From assembly GCF_014897985.1 (NCBI RefSeq), contig NZ_JABUZA010000038.1, positions 1-46,174 of the forward strand: 46,174 nucleotides of DNA. The letters are read 5' to 3'. Under the pieces are notes generated by a model. That model saw only the letters and a list, made by a program, of their open reading frames with translations. It searched no databases and was not told the DNA's origin. Positions within the stretch are counted from its first letter, which is position 1, and each line of letters begins with the position of its first letter. Both the position numbers and the translations under genes were made by a program. The stretch comes from Halomonas colorata (GTDB taxonomy: Bacteria > Pseudomonadota > Gammaproteobacteria > Pseudomonadales > Halomonadaceae). Positions 1 through 7,518 of the stretch are shown one piece after another.

Positions 1-73
1 GAATCTCGCGCACCGAGGCGTGATACAGATGCCCGAGCCAAAACGCCTGCATGGAGTTGAGTTCTTGGATCAT
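1..73 (-). CDS. Partial ORF, possible IS66 accessory protein (N-terminus only)
   Basis: Twenty-four codons are visible, starting with ATG at 73 and beginning MIQELNSMQAFWLGHL. The frame runs off the left edge. A GGAG ribosome binding site lies just upstream at a normal distance, which supports a real start. The aromatic FWxxHL stretch vaguely recalls the first (TnpA-like) protein of IS66 elements, and the IS-like terminus at 151 agrees with this. Too little protein is visible for a firm family call. Confidence 0.35.
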   Translation of the reverse strand, partial: MIQELNSMQAFWLGHLYHASVREI

Positions 74-151
74 GAGGGTCTCCTGGATGAAGAAACCTCA
101 GTGTGGTCAGCAAAACTCCGCTTGAGAAGATGTGGTTAGTGGCGCGTTTAC
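1..151 (-). mobile_element. Partial IS66-like insertion sequence, one end
   Basis: Read on the minus strand, the sequence from 151 inward starts GTAAACGCGCC, which resembles the GTAAGCG-type terminal repeat of IS66 elements. About 80 bases further in, a reading frame with a good ribosome binding site begins and leaves the window. That layout matches the left end and first accessory gene of an IS66-family element. Only one terminus is visible, so neither the partner repeat nor the expected 8-bp target duplication can be checked. The family call rests on the short terminal motif and the layout. Confidence 0.35.
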
Positions 152-281
152 GGAGATACCTGGCTCGGTATCGCTCAACCCTGGCAAGTTGCACGAAATC
201 GAGCGTAATAAACAGGCTGCTTAGAGGCAGCCATTTGGACAACTGGGTTGAAAATCAACCGTAGCTCAGCAAGCTCTTTTC
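152..281. other. Non-coding flank between IS end and accessory ORFs
   Basis: No complete gene is visible. A plus-strand frame open from 153 ends at a TAG at 222-224 and could be the disrupted tail of a gene entered by the insertion sequence. Two small hairpins are present: a 6-bp stem at 215-232 (GGCTGC/GCAGCC) and a 5-bp stem around 246-260 (GGTTG/CAACC). Neither is followed by a T-run. Confidence 0.3.
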
Positions 282-446
282 ATGGGTAGAAGAGGCCAAA
301 GTGCAACACATATGATGTCTTTTCAACTAAGAGACGGTGTACAGTTATCACCTGGCACTCAACCTAATGAGTTAATTCATCATGGCTCACTAAGAATTGG
401 TCGGCAAATTGAAAGCGTGACATATGCTGGACCTAATCCAAATTAA
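282..446 (+). CDS. Small unrecognised ORF, possibly an orphan C-terminal tail
   Basis: ATG at 282 opens a 54-codon frame ending YAGPNPN. ATGs at 312 and 315 are alternative starts. The frame is closed upstream by a TGA at 249-251, and no clear ribosome binding site precedes any start. Base composition turns AT-rich here and stays so through the next gene, which starts 14 bases after this stop. The piece reads more like the end of a larger protein than a free-standing gene. A displaced toxin tail paired with the following small protein is one possibility, by inference only. Confidence 0.3.
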   Translation: MGRRGQSATHMMSFQLRDGVQLSPGTQPNELIHHGSLRIGRQIESVTYAGPNPN

Positions 447-460
447 AAGGATGAATAATT

Positions 461-856
461 ATGATGTTTGAAAGCTATTTTGAACTTTTGTTTTTGCATC
501 GAGCTTTGCTTGAGGCTAAGTTTTCAGAATTGCCAAACGATCCAGATGTGGCAGCTAGCCCTCAGATAGCAAAAATATCAAATCAAACTGTCGATGAAAT
601 TATTGCTATCTTAGAAAAACAAGGAAACAAAAAAGAAGCAGATAGCTGGAGAGAATGGAGGGAAACTTTAAAATCACGCCCTAGAGAGCTGAAAATTATA
701 AAATCAAACATAGACCTAATGAAGGCGAACAACTCTTGGGCCTCACTTTCCAATAATGAGAAAAAAGATACTATTAAAGACCTTGCTGCACCATTTTTCT
801 TAAATAAAGATGAAATTGAAAAAATCATTGGTACATGTGAAAACATAATATTATAG
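461..856 (+). CDS. Hypothetical 131-aa protein in AT-rich patch
   Basis: The protein is 131 residues, begins MMFESYFELLFLHRALLEAK and is rich in Lys, Glu, Asn and Ile. It looks largely helical, with no signal peptide or membrane segment. AGGA lies about 10 bases before the ATG. Codon use is strongly AT-biased compared with all the housekeeping genes in the window, suggesting horizontal acquisition. I do not recognise the family. Its size, charge and position directly after a short tail-like frame would fit an immunity or antitoxin protein, but nothing in the sequence proves that. Confidence 0.6.
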   Translation: MMFESYFELLFLHRALLEAKFSELPNDPDVAASPQIAKISNQTVDEIIAILEKQGNKKEADSWREWRETLKSRPRELKIIKSNIDLMKANNSWASLSNNEKKDTIKDLAAPFFLNKDEIEKIIGTCENIIL

Positions 857-1302
857 AATAATATATCACTATATTGAAAAGAAAAGTAGTCAATGCAAAA
901 CTGAACACTGGAAAACGCATGCCAAAATTATCGTTAAAAGCTGCGTTTATTTTCATGGATCAATTATAAGGAAGGTGTTTTAAATGATTTAGGTTTTTTT
1001 AAACTCAATCTATAAAAGCACTAAGGATGTTATGCCTATATGATGTTCGTAAGAGCAGACATCTGACGCCCTGAATGTATCTTAGATTAGCTGTACTCCA
1101 GTCAATATCCTACTATGACTTTAGTTTTCGATACTAACCGGGTGTTCGGCGGTATAGACGTCCCTGTAAGCTCCAGAACCTATCACTTAGCAGTAGGGTA
1201 ATCCCCCCGGAAAATAATCGCGCAGTTAGAAACGCCAAGCCAGCCCAATCAACTCAGCGCATTAGTGAATTTTTAGGCTCAATTAAAATCTCTTTACCTA
1301 CC
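857..1302. other. AT-rich intergenic region with 12-bp inverted repeat
   Basis: These 446 bases hold no supportable gene. A short frame ending MPKLSLKAAFIFMDQL at 919-969 has no good ribosome binding site and looks like debris. The sequence AGCAGTAGGGTA at 1189-1200 is repeated in inverted orientation at 1299-1310, overlapping the stop codon of the antiporter gene. No convincing promoter or T-run terminator was seen. Confidence 0.5.
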
Positions 1303-3192
1303 CTACTGCTCACTTTTCTCGGGCGGCGTCCAGATAGGTACATCAGCGCGCTCGGGTTCTTGCCAGTCTTGCTGCATCGCGCTGTTGAGTGATTCCTCCA
1401 GTTTCATAAACAGCTCACCGTAACGTGGGCTAAAGCTGATGCCGCCTTCAATCTCTTGCCAGGCGTTAAACAGCTCGTCCTCGTGAGCCTGCTCATTTTG
1501 CACAAACGACCAGGTCATTTGTTTCGCCCGCATGGGATGCACGCCCATGGCCGTCAACGCGTGGCCACCCAGTTCCAGCGCGGAGTGGTAGGTTTCACTG
1601 ACCACATCATCGGCGCCAGCTTTACGCAGCTGATACCCGTGCCCGCGGTCAAAGGCCCGCGCCAGCACCCACACGTTAGGGTAATAGTGCTTAACATGCT
1701 GGATCATGTGCACCGCGCGATCACGGTCGTCAATGGCCACCACCAACATTCGGGCGCTTTCGATGCCCGCTCGTTCCAGAAGGTCCGAGCGGCTGGCATC
1801 ACCAAAGTAGCTTTTGATATTGATCCGCCGTGAGTTTTCAATCTGCTCAAGCTCAAGATCCAGCACGACCATGGGAATATTATTAGCTCGCAGCAAACGG
1901 CAGATGATCTGCCCAAAACGCCCTACCCCAGCAACGATTACCGGCGCCTGTTCTTCGATATCATCAGCGTCGCGCGCCTCCCCTTTCGCACTCAGGTAAC
2001 GGGGTAGAACAAGTCGGTCATAAGCGATAAAGAGAAGCGGTGTTAAAAACATTGAAAGCGCCACCACCAGCGACAGAATCTGCGCGGTATCCGGCGCAAT
2101 AACACTGTTCTGTACGCTGTAGGTCAGCAACACAAACCCAAATTCACCGGCCTGGGCAAGGCTGAGCGCAAACAGCCAGAAGTTACTTCCACGGATCTTG
2201 AACAGCCAGGCTAGCGCCAGCAAAACGATGGCTTTAACCGCAATGACCGCTAACCCCAATGCAACGACCGTGACCCACTCGGCCGCCAATACTTCAAAAT
2301 TGATCCCGGCGCCCACGGTGATAAAGAAAAGCCCCAATAAAAGCCCTTTAAATGGCTCTATATTGGCCTCAAGTTCATGCTTGAATTCACTGTTGGCAAG
2401 CACGACGCCCGCTAAAAATGCGCCTAACGCGGGTGATAAATTCACCAGGCTCATCAGTGCGGCAATACCAATTACCACCATCAGCGCGGTGGCGGTGAAT
2501 ACTTCGCGAAGCCCTGCCCCTACCACGTAGCGAAACAGCGGCGGGCCCAGGTAATAACCGCCCGCGATAACCGCGACAATGGCCCCGATGACGACCAGGG
2601 CATGGGCCCATCCAGGAAGATGCGTTACCAGATTAAAACTGCCGTGGTCATCTCCACCGCCACCGGTTCCCATCAACTCCGGCAGCGCCAGTAGCGGAAT
2701 CAACGCGAGCATAGGGATTACGGCAATATCCTGAAATAGCAGCACCGAAAAAGCGCTACGCCCGCCCTCGGTTTTAGCCAGGCCTTTTTCATTTAACGAT
2801 TGCAGTACGATAGCGGTGGAGGAAAGCGCAAAAATTAACCCAACCGTTAAGGCGGTTTGCCATACCAGGCCCAGCCACCAGGCAATGGCCGTACCCGCAA
2901 TGGCGGTTATCACGACTTGCAACCCGCCAAGCCCCACCAAACGGACCCGCATTGCCCAGAGGCTTTTGGGGTCTAGCTCCATACCGACCAGAAAAAGCAT
3001 CATCACCACGCCAAATTCGGCAAAGTGCTGAATAGTGGTGGTCTCTTGCCCTACCAGTCCAAAGACCGGCCCAATGGCAACCCCGGCCACGAGATATCCC
3101 AGCACCGACCCCAAGCCAAACCGTTTGGCAAGCGGCACTGCGATTACTGCCGCCAGAAGGTAGATAAATGCCTGGATAAAATAAGCCGTCAT
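1303..3192 (-). CDS. CPA2-family monovalent cation:proton antiporter (KefB/KefC-like)
   Basis: Inner-membrane antiporter, probably exporting K+ (or Na+) in exchange for protons. From the chosen ATG at 3192 (MTAYFIQAFIYLL, preceded by AGGGGT) it is 629 residues. The first ~390 residues form about 12 membrane segments typical of the Na+/H+ exchanger domain, including the LGYLVAG and ALSSTAIV stretches. Then comes a cytoplasmic TrkA-N (RCK) domain with the nucleotide-binding motif GVGRFGQ and the acidic D in VVLDLE. The frame extends 25 codons further upstream, but those residues are polar and precede the ribosome binding site. Whether the domain senses glutathione, as in KefB/KefC, cannot be judged. 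It is transcribed alone, divergent from trpR. Confidence 0.9.
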   Translation of the reverse strand: MTAYFIQAFIYLLAAVIAVPLAKRFGLGSVLGYLVAGVAIGPVFGLVGQETTTIQHFAEFGVVMMLFLVGMELDPKSLWAMRVRLVGLGGLQVVITAIAGTAIAWWLGLVWQTALTVGLIFALSSTAIVLQSLNEKGLAKTEGGRSAFSVLLFQDIAVIPMLALIPLLALPELMGTGGGGDDHGSFNLVTHLPGWAHALVVIGAIVAVIAGGYYLGPPLFRYVVGAGLREVFTATALMVVIGIAALMSLVNLSPALGAFLAGVVLANSEFKHELEANIEPFKGLLLGLFFITVGAGINFEVLAAEWVTVVALGLAVIAVKAIVLLALAWLFKIRGSNFWLFALSLAQAGEFGFVLLTYSVQNSVIAPDTAQILSLVVALSMFLTPLLFIAYDRLVLPRYLSAKGEARDADDIEEQAPVIVAGVGRFGQIICRLLRANNIPMVVLDLELEQIENSRRINIKSYFGDASRSDLLERAGIESARMLVVAIDDRDRAVHMIQHVKHYYPNVWVLARAFDRGHGYQLRKAGADDVVSETYHSALELGGHALTAMGVHPMRAKQMTWSFVQNEQAHEDELFNAWQEIEGGISFSPRYGELFMKLEESLNSAMQQDWQEPERADVPIWTPPEKSEQ

Positions 3193-3330
3193 GCCGTACC
3201 CCTTAATCAAGATGACGGTATAGTAATCTATTACCGTCTGCGAACAAGCACCTTCCTCAAGACCCATTAGCGCTGAGCATTTAACGCCTATCCGTCTGCT
3301 TTCTCATCAATCCTATCGCTAACCCCAATG

Positions 3331-3390
3331 CCAGCCCTATTTCTTCCAGCCCTATTTCTTCCAGGCCTATTTCTTCCAGGCCTATTTCCA
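3331..3390. repeat. 15-bp tandem repeat, four units
   Basis: Four head-to-tail copies of a 15-base unit, ccagSCctatttctt (S = c or g), begin at 3331, 3346, 3361 and 3376. Units 1 and 2 are identical, unit 3 differs by one base, and unit 4 has two changes at its end. The array finishes 14 bases before the -35 hexamer of the trpR promoter, in the divergent region between the antiporter and trpR. Simple tandem arrays like this can change copy number between strains. Confidence 0.85.
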
Positions 3391-3404
3391 AGTCTGGGAA
3401 TTAC

Positions 3405-3432
3405 TTGACTTCTTCGCCAATCAATATATCGT
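3405..3432 (+). promoter_or_regulatory. Sigma70-type promoter of trpREG
   Basis: A -35 hexamer TTGACT at 3405-3410 is followed after 16 bases by TATCGT at 3427-3432 (4 of 6 consensus). The -10 element overlaps the left half of the Trp operator, so bound repressor would exclude RNA polymerase. The predicted start gives a leader of roughly 30 bases, too short for a tryptophan attenuator. Confidence 0.6.
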
Positions 3433-3448
3433 ACTAGTACGCTAGTAC
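3431..3448 (+). promoter_or_regulatory. TrpR operator
   Basis: The 18 bases form a perfect dyad: GTACTAG, a 4-base spacer TACG, and CTAGTAC. E. coli trp operators have CTAG half-sites with the same 4-base spacing. The site lies 25 bases before trpR and overlaps the -10 element, so the operon is very probably repressed by its own first gene product when tryptophan is abundant. Confidence 0.88.
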
Positions 3449-3472
3449 AGCCTTTCTATTATCGGTGCGCTC

Positions 3473-3748
3473 ATGTCTTCAAAGAATTCGTCTTCACATG
3501 ATTCCTACCACACCGAATTGATTACCTATCTATTGGCGATTGATAGCCCTGACGCCATGCATGAAGCGCTAAGCAATCTGCTAACGCCAGCGGAATATCT
3601 GGAAATCAGCAAACGGCTGCAAATTTTCAATCTGCTTCGTGAGGGAGTTCCCCACCGCAAGATTGCGGAAATGTTAGGGGTTGGCATTGCGACCGTTTCG
3701 CGTGGTTCACGCGCGCTAGGCACTTCTCACTCATTAATGGACCGCTGA
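3473..3748 (+). CDS. trpR: Trp operon repressor TrpR
   Basis: A 91-residue DNA-binding protein that uses tryptophan as corepressor. Residues from about 38 on match the E. coli TrpR core: LLTPAEYLEISKRLQIFNLL, then the helix-turn-helix region ending GVGIATVSRGSRAL, which corresponds to GAGIATITRGSNSL. The N-terminal arm is shorter than in E. coli (about 108 residues in total). YerC/YecD-type paralogues share the fold, but the GIATxxRGS recognition helix and the operator directly upstream favour true TrpR. Only three bases separate its stop from trpE, so the two are translated together. The ribosome binding site is weak. Confidence 0.9.
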   Translation: MSSKNSSSHDSYHTELITYLLAIDSPDAMHEALSNLLTPAEYLEISKRLQIFNLLREGVPHRKIAEMLGVGIATVSRGSRALGTSHSLMDR

Positions 3749-3751
3749 ACC

Positions 3752-5167
3752 ATGACCATCCAAGCTACGCCTCAACAACACAGCCCGCGCCCGTTTACGC
3801 TGCCGCGTAAACCTCACTACGTCACGCTCGCGGCAGACTGTGATTTCTTTGCCTTATTCAAGAAGATAGAAAAGCAGTTTGCTACCTGCTACATGCTGGA
3901 GTCACTGGGCGAAGATAGCCATATGGCGCGCCATTCGATTATTGGCTTTGACCCTGAGTACACTATTTACGCGAATGGCCAAACGCTGAGTATTGAAGAG
4001 CGCGACGGCCATACCGAGCACTATTCAAGCGACAACCCTTATGCCCTGCTGCGTAGCCTGATACCGCAAAATATTATTTCGCGAAAATATGCCGGCGGGC
4101 TAAGCGGCTATTTAGGCTACGACGCGATGCAATACTTCGAGCCTACGCTTTCGTTAAAGGCCAATGATGACTTCGATACGTTTCGGTTTGGGCTTTATAA
4201 AGACGGGCTTATCCTCGACAAGATGACCGGCGAGGTAACCTACTTCTATTACGACCATAGCCGCTTTGATTTTCTGCAAACACTTATCGACGCCGAGGAT
4301 ATCGAGAGCGACGAACTGAAAATTACCGCGCTGGGCGACACCATGAGCCAGGCAGAACACGCCGCGGCGGTCGCCAAGGTCAAGCAGGATATTATCGACG
4401 GCAAGGTGTTTCAGTGTGAAGTCGGCTTTAAAAAGCGCTTTCGGGTAGAGGGCGATACGGTCGCCCTTTACGATCAGCTGCGAACAATCAACCCTTCGCC
4501 CCAGATGTACTATATGAAGTTTGGTGAACAGAAGCTGATTGGGGCAAGCCCTGAGCTGCTGTTTCGTCTACGCCAGGGTGAAATGGAAACTTTTCCCTTG
4601 GCAGGTACGACGACGCGGGGGCAAACGGCACAGGAAGATACCCAACTGGCGCGGGCGCTGCTTAACGATCCCAAGGAGATTGCCGAGCACAATATGATCG
4701 TTGATCTGCACCGTAATGATATTGGCCGGGTTGCCCAGTTTGGTACCGTTAAAGTGCGCAGCCTAATGGATATCAAGCGCTTTAGCCACGTTCAGCATAT
4801 TTCCAGCGAAATTGTCGGCATTATTGCAGAGGGCGAAGACATGTTTAGCGCCCTGGCCAGCAACTTCCCGGCCGGCACGTTGACCGGCGCGCCCAAGATT
4901 GAAGCCATGAAAATCATCGATGACCTGGAAACCGATGGCCGCGGACCGTATGGCGGCGCGGTGGGCCAGTTTTCGTTTAACGGCGACTGCACTTTTGCCA
5001 TTCCTATTCGTACCGTGTTTGTAAATGGCGAAAACGCTTATGTGCAGACCTGTGGTGGCAACGTGTTTGATAGTAACGCAGACGACGAGTATGAAGAGAT
5101 TCGACGTAAATTCGCGGGTACACGTAAAGCCCTAGCGCCCTTTATGGATTCGGAGAGCCCGGCATGA
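3752..5167 (+). CDS. trpE: Anthranilate synthase component I
   Basis: Makes anthranilate from chorismate using ammonia delivered by TrpG, the first step of tryptophan synthesis. At 471 residues it has the TrpE/chorismate-binding layout: an N-terminal domain with the LESLGEDS tryptophan-sensing segment, then a catalytic domain with LIGASPELLFR, PLAGTTTRG, a KEIAEHNMIVDL block and PAGTLTGAPKIEAMKIID. Some normally invariant motifs differ. The usual DLGRND is DLHRND (D318-D323), and the glycine-rich loop usually read as QAGAGIVADS is QTCGGNVFDS around C434. The enzyme therefore belongs to a divergent branch. Another chorismate-using activity cannot be excluded, although trpR and trpG on either side argue for anthranilate. 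Its stop overlaps trpG by 4 bases. Confidence 0.9.
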   Translation: MTIQATPQQHSPRPFTLPRKPHYVTLAADCDFFALFKKIEKQFATCYMLESLGEDSHMARHSIIGFDPEYTIYANGQTLSIEERDGHTEHYSSDNPYALLRSLIPQNIISRKYAGGLSGYLGYDAMQYFEPTLSLKANDDFDTFRFGLYKDGLILDKMTGEVTYFYYDHSRFDFLQTLIDAEDIESDELKITALGDTMSQAEHAAAVAKVKQDIIDGKVFQCEVGFKKRFRVEGDTVALYDQLRTINPSPQMYYMKFGEQKLIGASPELLFRLRQGEMETFPLAGTTTRGQTAQEDTQLARALLNDPKEIAEHNMIVDLHRNDIGRVAQFGTVKVRSLMDIKRFSHVQHISSEIVGIIAEGEDMFSALASNFPAGTLTGAPKIEAMKIIDDLETDGRGPYGGAVGQFSFNGDCTFAIPIRTVFVNGENAYVQTCGGNVFDSNADDEYEEIRRKFAGTRKALAPFMDSESPA

Positions 5168-5823
5168 AAGTGTTGATCATCGATAACTACGATTCGTTTA
5201 CCTACAACCTTTATCAGTTCATTGGTGAGATTCTCACTACGGAAAAAAACCGCGGCTCGCTTGACGATTTTGACATTATCGTTGAGCGCAATGACCAGAT
5301 TGAGTTTGCCGATATTGTCGCGATGGCGCCTGACCGTATTATTATTTCACCCGGGCCCGGCTCGCCCGATGACCCGCGCTACTTTGGCGTATGTGCCGAT
5401 GTAATCAAGGAGTTGGGTAAAACCACGCCCCTGCTGGGGGTTTGTTTAGGCATGCAAGGCATCGTGCATGTGTTTGGCGGCAAGGTGGTAAAAGCGCCAT
5501 TACCCATGCATGGCAAGATCAGCCCGGTCACCCATGATCAGCAGTCGGTATTTAAAGGCGTACCCGACCAGCTAGAGGTAATGCGCTACCACTCGCTGAT
5601 TGCCGATGCAGACTCGCTACCTGAATGTCTGGAAGTGACCGCTACGGTGGGTAGCTTGCAGGCTGCTGACTTTGAACAGCGCAGTCGCTGGAACACTGTC
5701 GGCGAGTTCGAGCTAATGGGGGTCAAGCACCGCGATTATCCGATTCACGGCATTCAGTTTCATCCGGAATCCTTTGCGACCGAAGGTGGCAAAGAGCTGA
5801 TTGCCAATTTTTTGCTGGCATAG
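5164..5823 (+). CDS. trpG: Anthranilate synthase component II (glutamine amidotransferase)
   Basis: A 219-residue class I glutamine amidotransferase that hydrolyses glutamine and channels ammonia to TrpE. It starts MKVLIIDNYDSFTYNL and carries the oxyanion motif SPGPGSP, the nucleophile C94 in GVCLGMQ and the catalytic pair H200 and E202 in FHPES. The MHGK segment is typical of TrpG/PabA proteins. It is longer than many TrpG proteins because of an insert around residues 26-38 and a loop near 165-185. Start and stop overlap as ATGA with trpE. A terminator follows 27 bases after the stop, so the operon is trpR-trpE-trpG; trpD and trpC are not here. Confidence 0.93.
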   Translation: MKVLIIDNYDSFTYNLYQFIGEILTTEKNRGSLDDFDIIVERNDQIEFADIVAMAPDRIIISPGPGSPDDPRYFGVCADVIKELGKTTPLLGVCLGMQGIVHVFGGKVVKAPLPMHGKISPVTHDQQSVFKGVPDQLEVMRYHSLIADADSLPECLEVTATVGSLQAADFEQRSRWNTVGEFELMGVKHRDYPIHGIQFHPESFATEGGKELIANFLLA

Positions 5824-5850
5824 CGATTGATTGACATTGCTTAACTGCAT

Positions 5851-5890
5851 AAAAAAACTGGGGTTGCGGTCTGCAACGCCCAGTTTTTTT
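5851..5890. terminator. Bidirectional intrinsic terminator after trpG
   Basis: AAAAAAACTGGG on the left pairs with CCCAGTTTTTTT on the right around an inner TTGC/GCAA stem and a short GGTCT loop. There are seven T residues on the plus strand and a matching A-run that serves the minus strand. It sits between the convergent genes trpG and the 108-residue protein and can stop transcription from both sides. Confidence 0.9.
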
Positions 5891-5927
5891 AGTGTTGAAG
5901 GATGAAGGCTTAAGCGTAATGCCTCCG

Positions 5928-6239
5928 TTAACGCCCTTTGCCTTCATCACCCAAGGTAAATGAGGGCGGGTCACTGGCGGGGAACGTATCTTCGACCGTA
6001 TCGTCCACGTCGCCTTCGGTCCAATCGCCATTGACGCTATCAGCCGAGTAAACCGTGTAATCTTCGGCAAGCGTCAATTGACCATAATTTTCGCTCAGGT
6101 CATTTCGCTCTACCCAGATCCGATTACCGTCTGATTTGAGTATTTCAAGTTTCGTTTCAGCACTGGCATCCGACACGGTGCCTAGTACACTCCCATCCTG
6201 GGTATATATTATGGCATCTTGCAGCTCAGGCTTTGCCAT
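5928..6239 (-). CDS. Small acidic protein with C-terminal FPASDPPS motif
   Basis: From the ATG at 6239 (MAKPELQDAIIY, preceded by GGAGG) it has 103 residues. An upstream ATG at 6254 overlaps the ribosome binding site and is unlikely to be used. The first half, with DGSVLGTVSD and ILKSDGNRIWVERNDL, could form a small beta-barrel of the PRC or DUF2171 kind. The C-terminus has DTFPASDPPSFTLG, a motif that ends many small uncharacterised bacterial proteins. No signal peptide or membrane segment is present. Function unknown. Confidence 0.75.
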   Translation of the reverse strand: MAKPELQDAIIYTQDGSVLGTVSDASAETKLEILKSDGNRIWVERNDLSENYGQLTLAEDYTVYSADSVNGDWTEGDVDDTVEDTFPASDPPSFTLGDEGKGR

Positions 6240-6405
6240 CACAAGGTCCTCCATTGATATCCGAGTATCAATACCTTAGTTGGCGTTCTCATACTTGGGC
6301 AAGGTACGGGCGTCAACTTTGCTTTATAGCAATATTGAGATTTCTAAGCCTCATTTGCTTATTGAGGATAACTGTAACCAAAGCCCGTGCAAGCGCCTAA
6401 AAAGC

Positions 6406-7482
6406 CTAACGTTTTGTTTTGGGACGCGGTGCTTTTCCACGTGCAGCGGGTTTTCCAGCACTGGGGCGAGCTTTACTCGTGGGCTTGGCACTGCGCTTGC
6501 CTGCCGCTGCCGGTTTCCCCCCCGAGGCGGCTTTTGCCTTGGGATGTGTCTTGCCAGCCGCACCGGGCTTACCCTTAACGCTTGAGCGCGTTTTACCCGA
6601 AGCTGATTTTCCAGAGGCAGCTTTACCATTAGCCGGTTTACCAGAGGCCGCTTTACCAGCGCTGTGGGATTTTACCCCCGGCTTGCCCTGACGCGCATTT
6701 TGGCCGTTTTGCGTGCGGGGCTTGGCTTTCGGTTTAGCCTGTTTGGGCGCTGCCGGGGTAGCTTCAGAGCCCTCGGTAAGCGTGATAATCGTATCGATCT
6801 CTTTGGGCGTTAAATCGCGCCAGTCCCCTAGTGCTAACCCTTTAAGCGATACGTTCATGATCCGAGTGCGAATTAGCTGAGTAACCTCGTAGCCAAAATA
6901 TTCACACATACGGCGAATCTGGCGGTTCAGGCCTTGCACCAGCGTAATCGTAAACGCAAACGTGGAGACTTTCTCTACGCTGCACTTTTTGGTCACCTGC
7001 CCCAGAATCGGCACGCCTTTTTGCATGCCTTCAACAAATTCATCCGTGATCGGCTTATTGACCGTCACTTGATACTCTTTTTCGTGATTGTTGTTGGCGC
7101 GCAGGATCTTGTTAACCAGATCACCGTTATTGGTCAGAAAAATCAGACCCTGGGAGTCTTTATCCAGCCGACCGATGGGAAAAATACGCGCGCCATGCTT
7201 TACAAACTCAACGATATTGTCTTTTTCACTCGACTCCGTGGTGCTCACAATGCCCACGGGCTTATTGAGCGCAATCAGAATCAGATCTTCCTCTTCCTGA
7301 GGCTCGATCTCCTGACCATTCACTTTTACCCGGTCGCCCGCCACCACCTGATCACCCGTGGTGGCCCGTCGGCCGTTAATCCAGACGTTACCCTGCTCCA
7401 CAAACCGGTCCGCCTCTCGGCGCGAGCAAAGGCCGCTTTCACTGATGTACTTATTGATTCGGGTCGATTTTCGTAATGACAT
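6406..7482 (-). CDS. rluF: 23S rRNA pseudouridine synthase RluF with long basic tail
   Basis: Converts uridine to pseudouridine in 23S rRNA; E. coli RluF acts at U2604. Residues 1-70 are an S4 RNA-binding domain ([20 protein letters not shown]). The catalytic domain follows, with the signature [15 protein letters not shown] holding the active-site Asp, and then [17 protein letters not shown] and RTRIMNVSL. The core matches RluF very closely over about 240 residues. Beyond that is a roughly 115-residue tail made almost only of Lys, Ala, Gly, Ser and Pro in GKxAxGK-like repeats, much longer than the basic tail of E. coli RluF. It probably binds RNA non-specifically. Confidence 0.93.
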   Translation of the reverse strand: MSLRKSTRINKYISESGLCSRREADRFVEQGNVWINGRRATTGDQVVAGDRVKVNGQEIEPQEEEDLILIALNKPVGIVSTTESSEKDNIVEFVKHGARIFPIGRLDKDSQGLIFLTNNGDLVNKILRANNNHEKEYQVTVNKPITDEFVEGMQKGVPILGQVTKKCSVEKVSTFAFTITLVQGLNRQIRRMCEYFGYEVTQLIRTRIMNVSLKGLALGDWRDLTPKEIDTIITLTEGSEATPAAPKQAKPKAKPRTQNGQNARQGKPGVKSHSAGKAASGKPANGKAASGKSASGKTRSSVKGKPGAAGKTHPKAKAASGGKPAAAGKRSAKPTSKARPSAGKPAARGKAPRPKTKR

Positions 7483-7518
7483 AACACGCCGTAAGGCTAA
7501 AAGGAGTTAAAAGCACCG

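Noticed and set aside
919..969. Short frame MPKLSLKAAFIFMDQL
   Set aside because: No ribosome binding site, 16 codons, AT-rich surroundings; more likely gene debris.
3192..3267. Upstream extension of the antiporter frame to 3267
   Set aside because: The extra 25 residues are not membrane-like and precede the ribosome binding site; homologous proteins start at the MTAYFIQAF position.
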